A stretch of DNA of 32,966 nt from positions 1-32,966 of the forward strand of contig CANRCI010000004.1 of assembly GCA_947629075.1 (NCBI GenBank), read 5' to 3'. Position 1 is the first letter of the stretch, and the number at the start of each line of letters is the position of its first letter. The translations under genes and the position numbers were made by a program. This DNA comes from an uncultured Bacilli bacterium (lineage in GTDB: Bacteria > Bacillota_I > Bacilli_A > RF39 > UBA660). Shown in pieces: positions 17,736-27,384 of this stretch. The notes under the pieces were generated by a model that saw nothing but the letters and a program-made list of their open reading frames with translations, was not told the DNA's origin and searched no databases.

Positions 17736-18339
17736 CCTCTTTTATTTCTACTAAAGAAATTTTATTATCTTCTTCGACTAGGATTAATGTCGCTTTTGTC
17801 TGATAACCTAAATCTTTTTCATAACTCCAGCTTATAGATACTTTATAAGCATCAACTGATTGATTATTCATATTGAAAATCGTTTTCTCAACTTGAACAT
17901 CTTCAATTTTCTTAACAACTGGCAAACTTTGTTTACGATCACTATAAACATCTGCTTTAACATACTTATAAATTGTATCTTGAGCTTTTTCTTTAAAGTT
18001 ATCTAACATTGTCGAATGAACGAATTCTACTCCACCGATATCATGATTAGTAACTTTATTATCTAAATTGTAGAAATCAGCAACAAACATCTCTCCTACC
18101 AATTCAGCATACTTTTCTTTATCTAACTCTTTATCTTCTAGTACTTTTTTTAATTCACCATATAACTCTTTATAAAGTTTAGTACTGTTGTTATAAAGCT
18201 TATAATCATAACCTTTAATACTATCTACTTGTTCGTTTTTTACTACTTTTTTACCTTTATTATTATACATGAAATAACAAGTTGCTGCCCCTACTAGTAA
18301 AATTAAAATTGTAATTATAACTATCGATTTTTTCTTCAT
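17731..18339 (-). CDS. Hypothetical membrane-anchored extracytoplasmic protein
   Basis: N-terminal TM (IVIITILILLVGAATCYFMY), 202 aa; lies 2 bp downstream of the LtaS-like ORF. Confidence 0.7.
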   Translation of the reverse strand: MKKKSIVIITILILLVGAATCYFMYNNKGKKVVKNEQVDSIKGYDYKLYNNSTKLYKELYGELKKVLEDKELDKEKYAELVGEMFVADFYNLDNKVTNHDIGGVEFVHSTMLDNFKEKAQDTIYKYVKADVYSDRKQSLPVVKKIEDVQVEKTIFNMNNQSVDAYKVSISWSYEKDLGYQTKATLILVEEDNKISLVEIKEE

Positions 18340-18341
18340 TC

Positions 18342-20462
18342 TTACTTAGCTCCTTCGACAATTTCACTTTCATTAGTATTACGCCTTGTTTCATTAGTAT
18401 TATCAAGTAGATTATAGACAATTATTGAATTTGAGACATTGAGTAATTTTTCTGCATATTCATTTTTTTCGGCTATGTAATCTTCTGGTAAAACTGTTTT
18501 CTCTTTTAACATGAATTGCTCTTCTTTTTGGGCGTTGTAATAAACTTTATCAGTTAACCAGTTACCAGTTGGGAAGACAACAATATTATCTTTTAAATTA
18601 TTAAAGATATCTTGTCCTAAAGCATATTCGTTTTTAAAACCAAACATGTTTCCTAAAGTAGGAAGAACATCATACATTCCCATTACTGAAGTTACTTCAC
18701 GTTTATATTTCTTATCTTTTGAATAGATGATTAATGGAACTTTACGATTTAATTCGTATTGATAACTTCCGAATTCGATGTATCCCTCGTCATCCTCATC
18801 TTTTATACCATCGATTTTATAATCGTAATTGTACATTTTTATATAATCGTCTTTAGGAAGTCTAGCATCGTGGTCACCATAGATAACGATAACCGTATCA
18901 TCGAGAATACCACGCTCATCCAAATCGTTGATAAACTCTCCTAGGGCTTCATCAGCATAATGAACTGATTTCAAATATCTACCCAATTTAGTACCATCTA
19001 AGTAAGGATAACTTACTTCTTTAGTTTCACCATCTACTTCTTCTTTAACTTTCATCGTTAAATCTAAAACTGTATTACTGTATTCATCGACATCGTAGAA
19101 AGGTGTATGGTTAGTAAGCATAATGGCTGTACCATAAAACTTATCGTGATCTTTCTTTATTTGTTCTATCTTCTCAGCTGATTGTTTAAAGAATGACTTA
19201 TCAGATATACCCAAACCAATTTGCTCACTCACATCGTAATCAGTCTTTGAATAGAAATGATCATAACCTAGTGTATTGTACATCGTACGTCTATTCCAAT
19301 AATCAGCACTATTACCATGCATTGCAAAAGTGTAATATCCCTGTTCTTTTAACAGTTTTTGCATCGTTACATAAGTTCTGTCGAAATAACTTACGAAAGC
19401 AGTACCAGTATTACTTGGCATAAGTGAAGTCGAATAAGTAAATTCACTATCACTACTTGTCCCAATACTAACTTGGGAATAGAAATTACTGAAGTAAAGA
19501 CTGTCTCTTACTAATTTATTTAAGTTTGGAGTTACTTCAACACCATTAATCTCTAGATTGATTACAAAAGTTTGTAAGCTTTCAGCATGAATAGTAATAA
19601 TATTTTTATCTTTATATATATTGGTATATTTATTAGTCTTAGCGTCCTTTCGGGCATCAAAATATTCGTTAAAGTTTCTCAAAGCTTCATCATAACCAAA
19701 TAGTGATGTAAGTTTTGGCTCAATACTTTTAATTAAATCATTGACGTGGTAGACATAAATTCCGTATTTAGCTACTACATACTCACGATTCCACTGTTTA
19801 GCTATTCTACTCCAGTCCGTAGCGTTTAATGTCGAACAAAATATTAGAAAACAGATAGCGCCAAATCCAACAGTTGTAAATGCTTTTTTTGGTTCTTTAA
19901 TCAAAGCTTCTTTAGTAACAAAATACTTTTTCTTTTTCAAACGATAATAAATAAATAATAAAGCTAAAGGAAATATTAAATAAGTAAAATCTTTTAGCTG
20001 AACAACACTATCAGTTACAGCATCAGTTACACCCGTTATCTGTTTAGCAGTCGATAATAAAGAAATTGAGGCATATGATGTATAAAATGTATAATACGAA
20101 GAGTTAATCATACATATCAAGGTAAAGATAATGGTTAATCCAAACCAATAGATTATTCTATTTTTATGTTTAAAAAAGTATCCCAGTCCTCCAACTGCCG
20201 ATACAAAAGCTAAATCGGCAAGTAGAGGTTGAAAGGCAATTATATTCTGCACACCACCCATAGTTAAATATCTAAGTAATAGTGCATTTAAGACATTTAT
20301 TATTACAAAAAAGACAAAAAACAAATTTGTTTCAATGTAGAGTTTGATATCGTAAATGACATCTCGAAAAGCTTCCATCGGATTCTTTTTTACATAATTA
20401 ATGTAGTTCAGAAATTTATTTTTTATACTTTTTTTATTAGAAAATTTCTTTCTCATAGACAC
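18342..20462 (-). CDS. LTA synthase family protein (LtaS-like sulfatase-fold)
   Basis: N-terminal TMs then sulfatase-like domain: NIITIHAESLQTFV, GTSSDSEFTYSTSLMP, HGNSADYWNRRTMYNTLGYDHFYS, VIYGDHDARLP. Confidence 0.92.
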   Translation of the reverse strand: MSMRKKFSNKKSIKNKFLNYINYVKKNPMEAFRDVIYDIKLYIETNLFFVFFVIINVLNALLLRYLTMGGVQNIIAFQPLLADLAFVSAVGGLGYFFKHKNRIIYWFGLTIIFTLICMINSSYYTFYTSYASISLLSTAKQITGVTDAVTDSVVQLKDFTYLIFPLALLFIYYRLKKKKYFVTKEALIKEPKKAFTTVGFGAICFLIFCSTLNATDWSRIAKQWNREYVVAKYGIYVYHVNDLIKSIEPKLTSLFGYDEALRNFNEYFDARKDAKTNKYTNIYKDKNIITIHAESLQTFVINLEINGVEVTPNLNKLVRDSLYFSNFYSQVSIGTSSDSEFTYSTSLMPSNTGTAFVSYFDRTYVTMQKLLKEQGYYTFAMHGNSADYWNRRTMYNTLGYDHFYSKTDYDVSEQIGLGISDKSFFKQSAEKIEQIKKDHDKFYGTAIMLTNHTPFYDVDEYSNTVLDLTMKVKEEVDGETKEVSYPYLDGTKLGRYLKSVHYADEALGEFINDLDERGILDDTVIVIYGDHDARLPKDDYIKMYNYDYKIDGIKDEDDEGYIEFGSYQYELNRKVPLIIYSKDKKYKREVTSVMGMYDVLPTLGNMFGFKNEYALGQDIFNNLKDNIVVFPTGNWLTDKVYYNAQKEEQFMLKEKTVLPEDYIAEKNEYAEKLLNVSNSIIVYNLLDNTNETRRNTNESEIVEGAK

Positions 20463-20491
20463 CTCGCGTATAAATTATAACACTTATATTT

Positions 20492-21322
20492 CTATTTTTC
20501 AATTTGTTGATTCTTTACAATATCCTCGCTCCTAGAAGCATTCAAAGCCATTCCTAAAACAAAGAAATAAGCAAGGAAATACAACCACCACATCAAAACG
20601 ATAAGGTTAGAAATTCCGCCATATATACTGAAACTCCCAAACTTTTCAATATACCAAGAATATATCTGAGTAAATATTATCCACGAAACAGTTGTAAACA
20701 AAGCTCCGTAGTTGACACTATTGCTCTTAATTCGCGTATCGGGAGCACTAAAATACAATAATTTGATCGTAAAGAACATAAATATGAACGATAATGGGAA
20801 TTTTAAGATGTGATAAATTGTCCAAATTTGACTATAGATCTTATAAGGAACTCCAATTTTTATAAAGGTATTAATAATAAAACTACCAAACACCGGTACT
20901 ACTAAAACGAATGTCAATAGAAAGATCAAAACAATCATCATCATAATAGCTTTTAAACGTTGTTTGTAATACTTATTACCTTTAATATTATAAATATTAT
21001 TAGAGGTTAAAATCATCGACTGTGTACCATTTGATGCTAGGAATAGAGCTGATATGAAAAAGATAATAGTACTAGCGTCAATTCCCTTAGAACTAGTAAT
21101 ACTAGAAATGATACTGTTAATCTCTTTTGGTAATGAACTAAGTAAATCATCCCAAAACCCCATTGACAAATGAAAGGATGCAGCAATACTACCTACTAAG
21201 GCCATCAAAGGAATCATAGTAAGAATAAAGAAAAAAGCCAGTTGACCTGGCAATACTTTCATTTCTGGTCTTTGAATATTTTTTATAAGACGTTTTTTAA
21301 AAGTTGTTATTCTTCTTCCCAT
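20492..21322 (-). CDS. YihY/BrkB family membrane protein
   Basis: Multi-TM with LPGQLAFFFILTMIPLMALVG and NLIVLMWWLYFLAYFFVLGMALNA motifs. Confidence 0.9.
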   Translation of the reverse strand: MGRRITTFKKRLIKNIQRPEMKVLPGQLAFFFILTMIPLMALVGSIAASFHLSMGFWDDLLSSLPKEINSIISSITSSKGIDASTIIFFISALFLASNGTQSMILTSNNIYNIKGNKYYKQRLKAIMMMIVLIFLLTFVLVVPVFGSFIINTFIKIGVPYKIYSQIWTIYHILKFPLSFIFMFFTIKLLYFSAPDTRIKSNSVNYGALFTTVSWIIFTQIYSWYIEKFGSFSIYGGISNLIVLMWWLYFLAYFFVLGMALNASRSEDIVKNQQIEK

Positions 21323-21336
21323 ACAAATACCTACTT

Positions 21337-23373
21337 CTACTTATAATCTTCCTTATCAGTACGCATCTCTAATGTTGCTTCATTAATGGCATCATCAATT
21401 GTCTTGATATCATCTAAAATCATACTATAACCAATCGCTGCACCAAAACCATATGGCAATCCTTTAAATTCTTTAGTAAGTTTCTTAGTATACGTCTCCA
21501 TCTGATTTTCACTATAACCTACTAAATAGATCAAGAATTCATTACCATCAGTTCTTATTATTTCAGAATTTTCTAATTGAGTCGAAACAAGCATAGAAGC
21601 TGCTTTAACAATAAGATTATCTCCTGCTTCATGACCATAATTATCATTTACATACTTAACATTATTTAAATCGATCATAACAATTGCTTGTGGATATTTT
21701 TTACTGTGATTCCATGCTTCAATATTTAAATTTAAATAATTTCTGTTTTTAAGAGAAGTAAGCATATCAGTATATTTTCTTCTCTCTTCTTTCTTAACTC
21801 TCTTAATAGTACGTTTTCTCTTATATAAAACATACATAAGAACTAGAATGATTAGTGGTACAAAAATAATTGCTAAGATGATTATATATAATTGTTCAAA
21901 AGTTGTATCTTGTAAAATATTAGTATTTAAACTATTCAATCCATTATTACGATAACGGTAATAAGAATTAGTATTGATTACATAGTTAAATAGATTATAG
22001 AAAACTTCTTCACTATCTTTAACCATAAATCCATAGTCTTTAGTCATAATTGCTGAATACAAAACTTCATATTTTTTAAACTTTGAACTGCGATAAGCAT
22101 TATAAACTTCTTTATCAACAATTAATAGATTACTACCACTATTTTTTAGCATATCTCTATAACTATCGAATTCGATAATATTAGATTTACTGTTCTCTTT
22201 AAAGTAATTGAACAGAGCAGTATTAGATATCATACTGACATTCTTATTTTTTAATCCCTCAAATGAATTGATGACATAAGAATCTGCAACTTTACCAACA
22301 ACGACATATTCTTCGACGATTGGTGTAGTCACTAACTTATAGTTTTTATTTTCATAGTCGTAATAATTGAAATATATATCGACTTTACCAGCATCAATTG
22401 CTTTCTTCAAATCGGCAAAATTGTCGTATTTAACATATTTAAAATCGATACCAGTCAATCTTTCAATACGATCGATATAAGCAGCACTAATTCCTGATAA
22501 AGACTTCTTGTTTCTCACTTCATATGGATTATTTTCAACATATCCATAAGTATAAGTTTTAGCAAGTAAATCAGTTTTAGTCTTATCACTTATATTATTG
22601 GCATCAACATAATAATTTAATAATACTTCGTTATATTTTTCTAAATAGTCATTAGTTTTCCAGTTGTTAAATATCTTCGTCATAATACTATTTAGACGTT
22701 TATTAGAATCACTAAGTGTAAAGACAATCTTTTTATTCATGTCAGAAAGAGTGTAATTAATGATGTAATTTTTATTACCAATAGTCTTGTCCAAATACAT
22801 CGTATTAGGTATAACGACCATATTTACTTCCTGTTTATCAAGTGAAGCAAACAGCTTATCGACATCGTCATAGGCTTTAAATGTCACATTAGAGCTAGTT
22901 CGAAGATAGTAACTAATCTCTGCGACATCATTACTAAAAACCCCAAGGGTAAGATTGTCAAATTCATCGACACGATTTATCTTATGATATTCACGACCGA
23001 CAACAACATATGGGTCTTCCCCGACGAATAAATCGTTATCACCTAACTTTTCATCACTATTCAATATGCGAAAGCGATAACCCTTTGACGCTGTCTCATT
23101 ATTTTTTAAATACGGAACGTTATTGAACTCTAGTCCAGTTGCTTTCGTAACTTTAGTTAAAAAGCTCTGAACTAACCCATCCTCGCCACTATAAAGTGGA
23201 TAATCCGATACTGTCTCTATATCTACTAAAGTATCGACATTTTCCTGTATCCATCTCTTTTCAGTAACGGTAAGTGAATTGTTATCTTCACTATTGTAGT
23301 AATAATAAAGTCCAAAAAATACTAGTACAGCAATGACGATAGGAATTACAATAAATCTCTTTTTCAATTTCAT
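21337..23373 (-). CDS. Membrane GGDEF-family protein with two periplasmic-binding-like (SBP_bac_3-type) domains
   Basis: N-terminal TM, tandem solute-binding-like regions, TM (LYIIILAIIFVPLIILVLMYVLY), C-terminal GGDEF domain (DMLTSLKNRNYLN, DLNNVKYVNDNYGHEAGD, RTDGNEFLIYL). Confidence 0.85.
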   Translation of the reverse strand: MKLKKRFIVIPIVIAVLVFFGLYYYYNSEDNNSLTVTEKRWIQENVDTLVDIETVSDYPLYSGEDGLVQSFLTKVTKATGLEFNNVPYLKNNETASKGYRFRILNSDEKLGDNDLFVGEDPYVVVGREYHKINRVDEFDNLTLGVFSNDVAEISYYLRTSSNVTFKAYDDVDKLFASLDKQEVNMVVIPNTMYLDKTIGNKNYIINYTLSDMNKKIVFTLSDSNKRLNSIMTKIFNNWKTNDYLEKYNEVLLNYYVDANNISDKTKTDLLAKTYTYGYVENNPYEVRNKKSLSGISAAYIDRIERLTGIDFKYVKYDNFADLKKAIDAGKVDIYFNYYDYENKNYKLVTTPIVEEYVVVGKVADSYVINSFEGLKNKNVSMISNTALFNYFKENSKSNIIEFDSYRDMLKNSGSNLLIVDKEVYNAYRSSKFKKYEVLYSAIMTKDYGFMVKDSEEVFYNLFNYVINTNSYYRYRNNGLNSLNTNILQDTTFEQLYIIILAIIFVPLIILVLMYVLYKRKRTIKRVKKEERRKYTDMLTSLKNRNYLNLNIEAWNHSKKYPQAIVMIDLNNVKYVNDNYGHEAGDNLIVKAASMLVSTQLENSEIIRTDGNEFLIYLVGYSENQMETYTKKLTKEFKGLPYGFGAAIGYSMILDDIKTIDDAINEATLEMRTDKEDYK

Positions 23374-23381
23374 AATATCAC

Positions 23382-23846
23382 CTATCTATCCTTACTCCAA
23401 GAAATACTAGATTTAGAGCTATGCTTATGACCATCAATTGGGAAACTCTTATCAGAATCATTAGCTTTGATCAAATAAACTTCGATATCATAATTAGATT
23501 TTTGTTCGTCGTCAAAATACTCTAAAGTTTTATTACCAATCTTTTTAGCATCTTTAACACTACAATCATTAACAACAGTAATCGTAATCTTAATGATCTT
23601 ACCAGTCAATTCATATTTAACATCACTTACATTTTTATCATCTTTTAAACCATTAGTAAGGTTATTGACATTAGTCTGAGTTATCTCAATCGTTTTAATA
23701 TTATCTAGTCTATTACCATAAACCGGGTTTCCACTATTAGCAAAAAATGAATCACTTATAAATGCTAAAACGAATACACCAATAGTAAATAAAACGATAA
23801 CTATAGTTGTAAAAACATTATTTTTTATCCAATTCACATTTATCAC
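23382..23846 (-). CDS. Hypothetical single-pass membrane protein
   Basis: N-terminal TM plus soluble domain; 154 aa; adjacent to the GGDEF gene. Confidence 0.65.
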   Translation of the reverse strand: MINVNWIKNNVFTTIVIVLFTIGVFVLAFISDSFFANSGNPVYGNRLDNIKTIEITQTNVNNLTNGLKDDKNVSDVKYELTGKIIKITITVVNDCSVKDAKKIGNKTLEYFDDEQKSNYDIEVYLIKANDSDKSFPIDGHKHSSKSSISWSKDR

Positions 23847-23899
23847 TCCTATTATTAATAATTATACAATATATTAAGCAATAATCAAAACATAAATTA

Positions 23900-25318
23900 T
23901 TATTTATCTAACTCTTCTATTAATAGTTTATTTACTATTTCTGGAGATAGACTTCCTTTTGTCTCTTTCATAATTTGACCCATTAAGAATTTAGATGCTC
24001 TAGTGTTTCCAGCTTTATAATCTTTAACACTAGCCTCGTTTTTAGCAAGAATATCTCTTATTACTTCTAAGATGGCATTCGGATCACTTATTATTTTAAT
24101 TCCTTTTTCAGATATTATCTCATCGACAGTAGTATCCTTTTCCATAATGTCATCAATTATATCTTTAAATACTTTGTTATTTATTTTACCTTCATCTAAT
24201 TTTTTAACAATGTCGATAAACTTATCATCAGTAAGTTTAGTCTTATCTATAGTCGTATTGTGTTTATTTAAATAGAACTGAATATCTCCCAAAAGAAGAT
24301 TACTAGCAATGACTAGATTTATATCAGTATCTAAAAATTTATTTAAATAATCAGATAGATTGCGGTTTTGAATTATCTTATTGGCATTCAATAGAGATAT
24401 TCCACGATTCAAATAGTTAGTTCTTCGTTCTTCAGCGAGCATCGGAATAGTCTTTTTTACTCTTTCGATCATCTCATCAGTCAATCTGACAAAAGGAATA
24501 TCTGGTTCAGGAAAATAACGATAATCATTTCCTGTTTCTTTTACACGCATCAAGATAGTTTGATTAGTTTTATCATCAAAACGACGAGTCTCTTCGTGGA
24601 AAGTTTCACCCTTCTCTAAAAGTTCTTTTTGACGAGCTACTTCCTTTTCAATTGCAACACCGACATTGGAGATAGAACCGATATTCTTGACCTCTGTCTT
24701 AGTTCCCAATTTCTCAGTTTTACTTATTGAGACGTTACAATCACAACGCATACTTCCTTCTTCAATCTTACAATCTGATATATCGGCATAAAGTAATAAT
24801 TCACGTAGTTTTTCAAGATACAAAACAGCTTCTTCACTAGAATTCATATCAGCTTCAGTAACGATTTCAACTAATGGTACTCCAGCACGATTAAAATCTA
24901 ATAATGAATGATTGTTGTGGTGAATACTCTTACAAGTATCTTCTTCGATATGAATATCGTGAATTCTTATTTTTTTCTTTCTATCACCTAAATCGATTTC
25001 GACATATCCGTTAACCCCAATTGGCGTTCTAGCTTGAGTTATTTGATAATTTTTAGGATTGTCGGGATAAAAATAGTTTTTGCGATCGAAATGCATATTT
25101 TTATTTATTTCACAATTTAAAACTAAAGCTGCTTTAATAGCTTGGTTTACTACTTCTTCATTCAAAGTTGGAAGAGTTCCTGGATAACCTAAATCGATGA
25201 CATTGACATTGCTGTTAGCAGTTGTCCCATAACCGTTAATACTGTTAGAGAAGATTTTAGTTTTCGTTTTAAGTTCGGCATGAACTTCAATTCCTACAGT
25301 TGTCTTATAATCACTCAT
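23900..25318 (-). CDS. gatB: Asp/Glu-tRNA(Asn/Gln) amidotransferase subunit B
   Basis: VGIEVHAELKTKTKIFS, DFNRAGVPLVEIVTE, YRYFPEPDIP. Confidence 0.97.
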   Translation of the reverse strand: MSDYKTTVGIEVHAELKTKTKIFSNSINGYGTTANSNVNVIDLGYPGTLPTLNEEVVNQAIKAALVLNCEINKNMHFDRKNYFYPDNPKNYQITQARTPIGVNGYVEIDLGDRKKKIRIHDIHIEEDTCKSIHHNNHSLLDFNRAGVPLVEIVTEADMNSSEEAVLYLEKLRELLLYADISDCKIEEGSMRCDCNVSISKTEKLGTKTEVKNIGSISNVGVAIEKEVARQKELLEKGETFHEETRRFDDKTNQTILMRVKETGNDYRYFPEPDIPFVRLTDEMIERVKKTIPMLAEERRTNYLNRGISLLNANKIIQNRNLSDYLNKFLDTDINLVIASNLLLGDIQFYLNKHNTTIDKTKLTDDKFIDIVKKLDEGKINNKVFKDIIDDIMEKDTTVDEIISEKGIKIISDPNAILEVIRDILAKNEASVKDYKAGNTRASKFLMGQIMKETKGSLSPEIVNKLLIEELDK

Positions 25319-25319
25319 T

Positions 25320-26768
25320 CTACTTACCTCCTCGTGGATCCAAATTAAGATTTAACTTTTTCTCGATAAAAGCTGCTAACTTGTACATAAGAGCTTCTTC
25401 GAAGTCATCACCAATGATGTGAAGACCAATTGGCATATGTTCTTTATTAAATCCCATTGGAACACTCATTCCAGGAAAACCAGCCATATTAACTGGAATT
25501 ACTAAGACATCATCCATAAATGTCTTAAGTGGATCATCTAATCCTTCTCCCAATGAATAAGCCACCGTAGTTGATACTGGTCCAATGATCAAATCATATT
25601 TTTTAAAAGCATCTTTAAAAGCTTTACGCATATCATCTCTAATTCTTAAAGCCTTATCGTAATAAATCTTAGCATTCTCACCACTAAGTAGATAAGACCC
25701 AACCATAATACGACGTTTAACTTCTTTACCAAATCCTTCTTGACGCGTCTTCATATATAATTCGTCGGCACTTTGAGGATTTTCTACCGAATAACCATAA
25801 CGAATACCATCGAAACGAGCTAGATTACTACTAGCTTCCCCCATAGCAATAATTTGGTATAGTGTTACAGCTTTATCCAAGTACTCAATATCGATAAAAT
25901 CGACAGTAACACCAGCTTCTCTTAAAAGCTCAACTATCTCCATAAGTTTATTTTTAACTTCACTACTTACGATGTCACTAACTAAGTAATTAGGAATAGC
26001 TATTTTCATGCCCTTGACATCTTCACCAATCATACGAGTATAATCTTCAACTTCGCGATAAGAACTAGTTAAATCCTTATCGTCATGACCACTAATAGCG
26101 TTTAACAGAAGAGCGTTTTCATAAACATTTCTCGTCATCGGTCCAATTTGATCAAGACTTGATGCGAAAGCAATTAAACCATAACGAGAAACACGTCCAT
26201 ATGTAGGTTTCATCCCCACAATTCCACAATAACTAGATGGTTGACGAATAGAACCTCCAGTATCACTTCCTAGTGACAAAAAAGCAAGACGATTAGATAC
26301 ACATGAAGCACTACCACCACTAGAACCACCTGGTACACGAGTTTTATTCCAAGGATTTAATGGCACTCCAAAATAACTAGTCTGACTAGTTGACCCCATC
26401 GCAAACTCATCCATATTAGTCTTACCGATAATAATCATGTTTTTTTCATTTATTTTTCTAACTACTTCAGCATCGTATATAGGAATAAAATTTTCCAGGA
26501 TTTTAGAGGCACAAGTAGTACGCAAATTTTTAGTCACAATATTATCTTTAACAGCTATTGGAAGCCCAAAAAGCAAATTATCTACTTCTTTATTTTCAAG
26601 TTCATGAGCTCTTTTAATAGCTTCTTCTTTATTTAGAGTAATAAAGCTATTAGAGTCACTATTTTCTATTCTTTCAAAGCATTCATTGACTAAATCAATT
26701 GGTTTTATCTCTTTTTTCTTTAGCAATTCATTTATCTGTTGAATACTTAAATCTAAATATTTAGTCAT
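25320..26768 (-). CDS. gatA: Asp/Glu-tRNA(Asn/Gln) amidotransferase subunit A
   Basis: Amidase signature PGGSSGGSASCVS...LGSDTGGSIRQPSSYCGIVGMKPTYGRVSRYG. Confidence 0.97.
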   Translation of the reverse strand: MTKYLDLSIQQINELLKKKEIKPIDLVNECFERIENSDSNSFITLNKEEAIKRAHELENKEVDNLLFGLPIAVKDNIVTKNLRTTCASKILENFIPIYDAEVVRKINEKNMIIIGKTNMDEFAMGSTSQTSYFGVPLNPWNKTRVPGGSSGGSASCVSNRLAFLSLGSDTGGSIRQPSSYCGIVGMKPTYGRVSRYGLIAFASSLDQIGPMTRNVYENALLLNAISGHDDKDLTSSYREVEDYTRMIGEDVKGMKIAIPNYLVSDIVSSEVKNKLMEIVELLREAGVTVDFIDIEYLDKAVTLYQIIAMGEASSNLARFDGIRYGYSVENPQSADELYMKTRQEGFGKEVKRRIMVGSYLLSGENAKIYYDKALRIRDDMRKAFKDAFKKYDLIIGPVSTTVAYSLGEGLDDPLKTFMDDVLVIPVNMAGFPGMSVPMGFNKEHMPIGLHIIGDDFEEALMYKLAAFIEKKLNLNLDPRGGK

Positions 26769-27057
26769 TAATCATCACCGGAACTTCCACAAAATTACCA
26801 ATGCTCGCTGGTACATTCTTCATTATTTCTTCGTTTGATAACATCTCACCACTCTCATCTTTTCTAAGAACGGTATCGTGATCATAAGGAGCAATTAAAA
26901 GTTCTTCATCATAATTTTTTACTTCTTTAATCTTATCAACTTCATCCAATAATTTCTTTAGTTCAACTTGATATTTTTCTATTTCCTCTTCACTGATTCC
27001 TACCCTTGCTAAGCGGGAAACATGAAGTACTTCTTCTTTAGTCAATTTATCTTTCAT
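26761..27057 (-). CDS. gatC: Asp/Glu-tRNA(Asn/Gln) amidotransferase subunit C
   Basis: LTKEEVLHVSRLARVGISEEEIEKYQVELKKLLDEVDKI; start after GGAGGAAGTT. Confidence 0.93.
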   Translation of the reverse strand: MKDKLTKEEVLHVSRLARVGISEEEIEKYQVELKKLLDEVDKIKEVKNYDEELLIAPYDHDTVLRKDESGEMLSNEEIMKNVPASIGNFVEVPVMIND

Positions 27058-27138
27058 AACTTCCTCCATAACAAAATAATTATACCAAATATCTTAACAC
27101 TTGTTTATATTTTTTACAATTTTTACTATGAAAAAAAA

Positions 27139-27207
27139 GAAGATTCTAAACCGAATCTTCCCGTCTACTCAATCAAGCATCCCGCCTGATATTATATAAT
27201 GATGCTT
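27139..27207 (-). ncRNA. Putative small structured RNA ending in a strong terminator, upstream of gatC
   Basis: On the minus strand: hairpin AAGCATC...GATGCTT (27175-27207), then terminator GAAGATTC-GGTTTA-GAATCTTC-T8 (27139-27160); no ORF. Confidence 0.5.
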
Positions 27208-27243
27208 TTAATAAAAAATTATGCATATTTTATCATTTTAGTG

Positions 27244-27249
27244 TATAAT
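27244..27249 (+). promoter_or_regulatory. Putative -10 (TATAAT) for the plus-strand small ORF
   Basis: GTGTATAATTATT shortly upstream of the small ORF; no strong -35. Confidence 0.4.
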
Positions 27250-27265
27250 TATTATGGGTGATATA

Positions 27266-27364
27266 ATGTTGGGATTAAGCCTTTATGAAATATCAAAATT
27301 ATTACTTTTGGGAATCTTAGTATGTGTCTGTGCTATTGTGATTGTTTGGTTTACGATGAAATAA
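27266..27364 (+). CDS. Small single-TM peptide (32 aa, not in ORF track)
   Basis: MLGLSLYEISKLLLLGILVCVCAIVIVWFTMK*; preceded by GGGTGATATA, followed by a plus-strand terminator; possible in-frame start at 27254. Confidence 0.5.
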   Translation: MLGLSLYEISKLLLLGILVCVCAIVIVWFTMK

Positions 27365-27381
27365 GCTACCTATCGGTAGTT
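27364..27381 (+). terminator. Plus-strand terminator of the small ORF
   Basis: CTACC-TATC-GGTAG followed by T7. Confidence 0.65.
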
Positions 27382-27384
27382 TTT

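Noticed and set aside
27070-27260. T-box or aminoacyl-tRNA-sensing leader for gatCAB
   Set aside because: No T-box core (GGTGG-like antiterminator bulge) seen on the minus strand.
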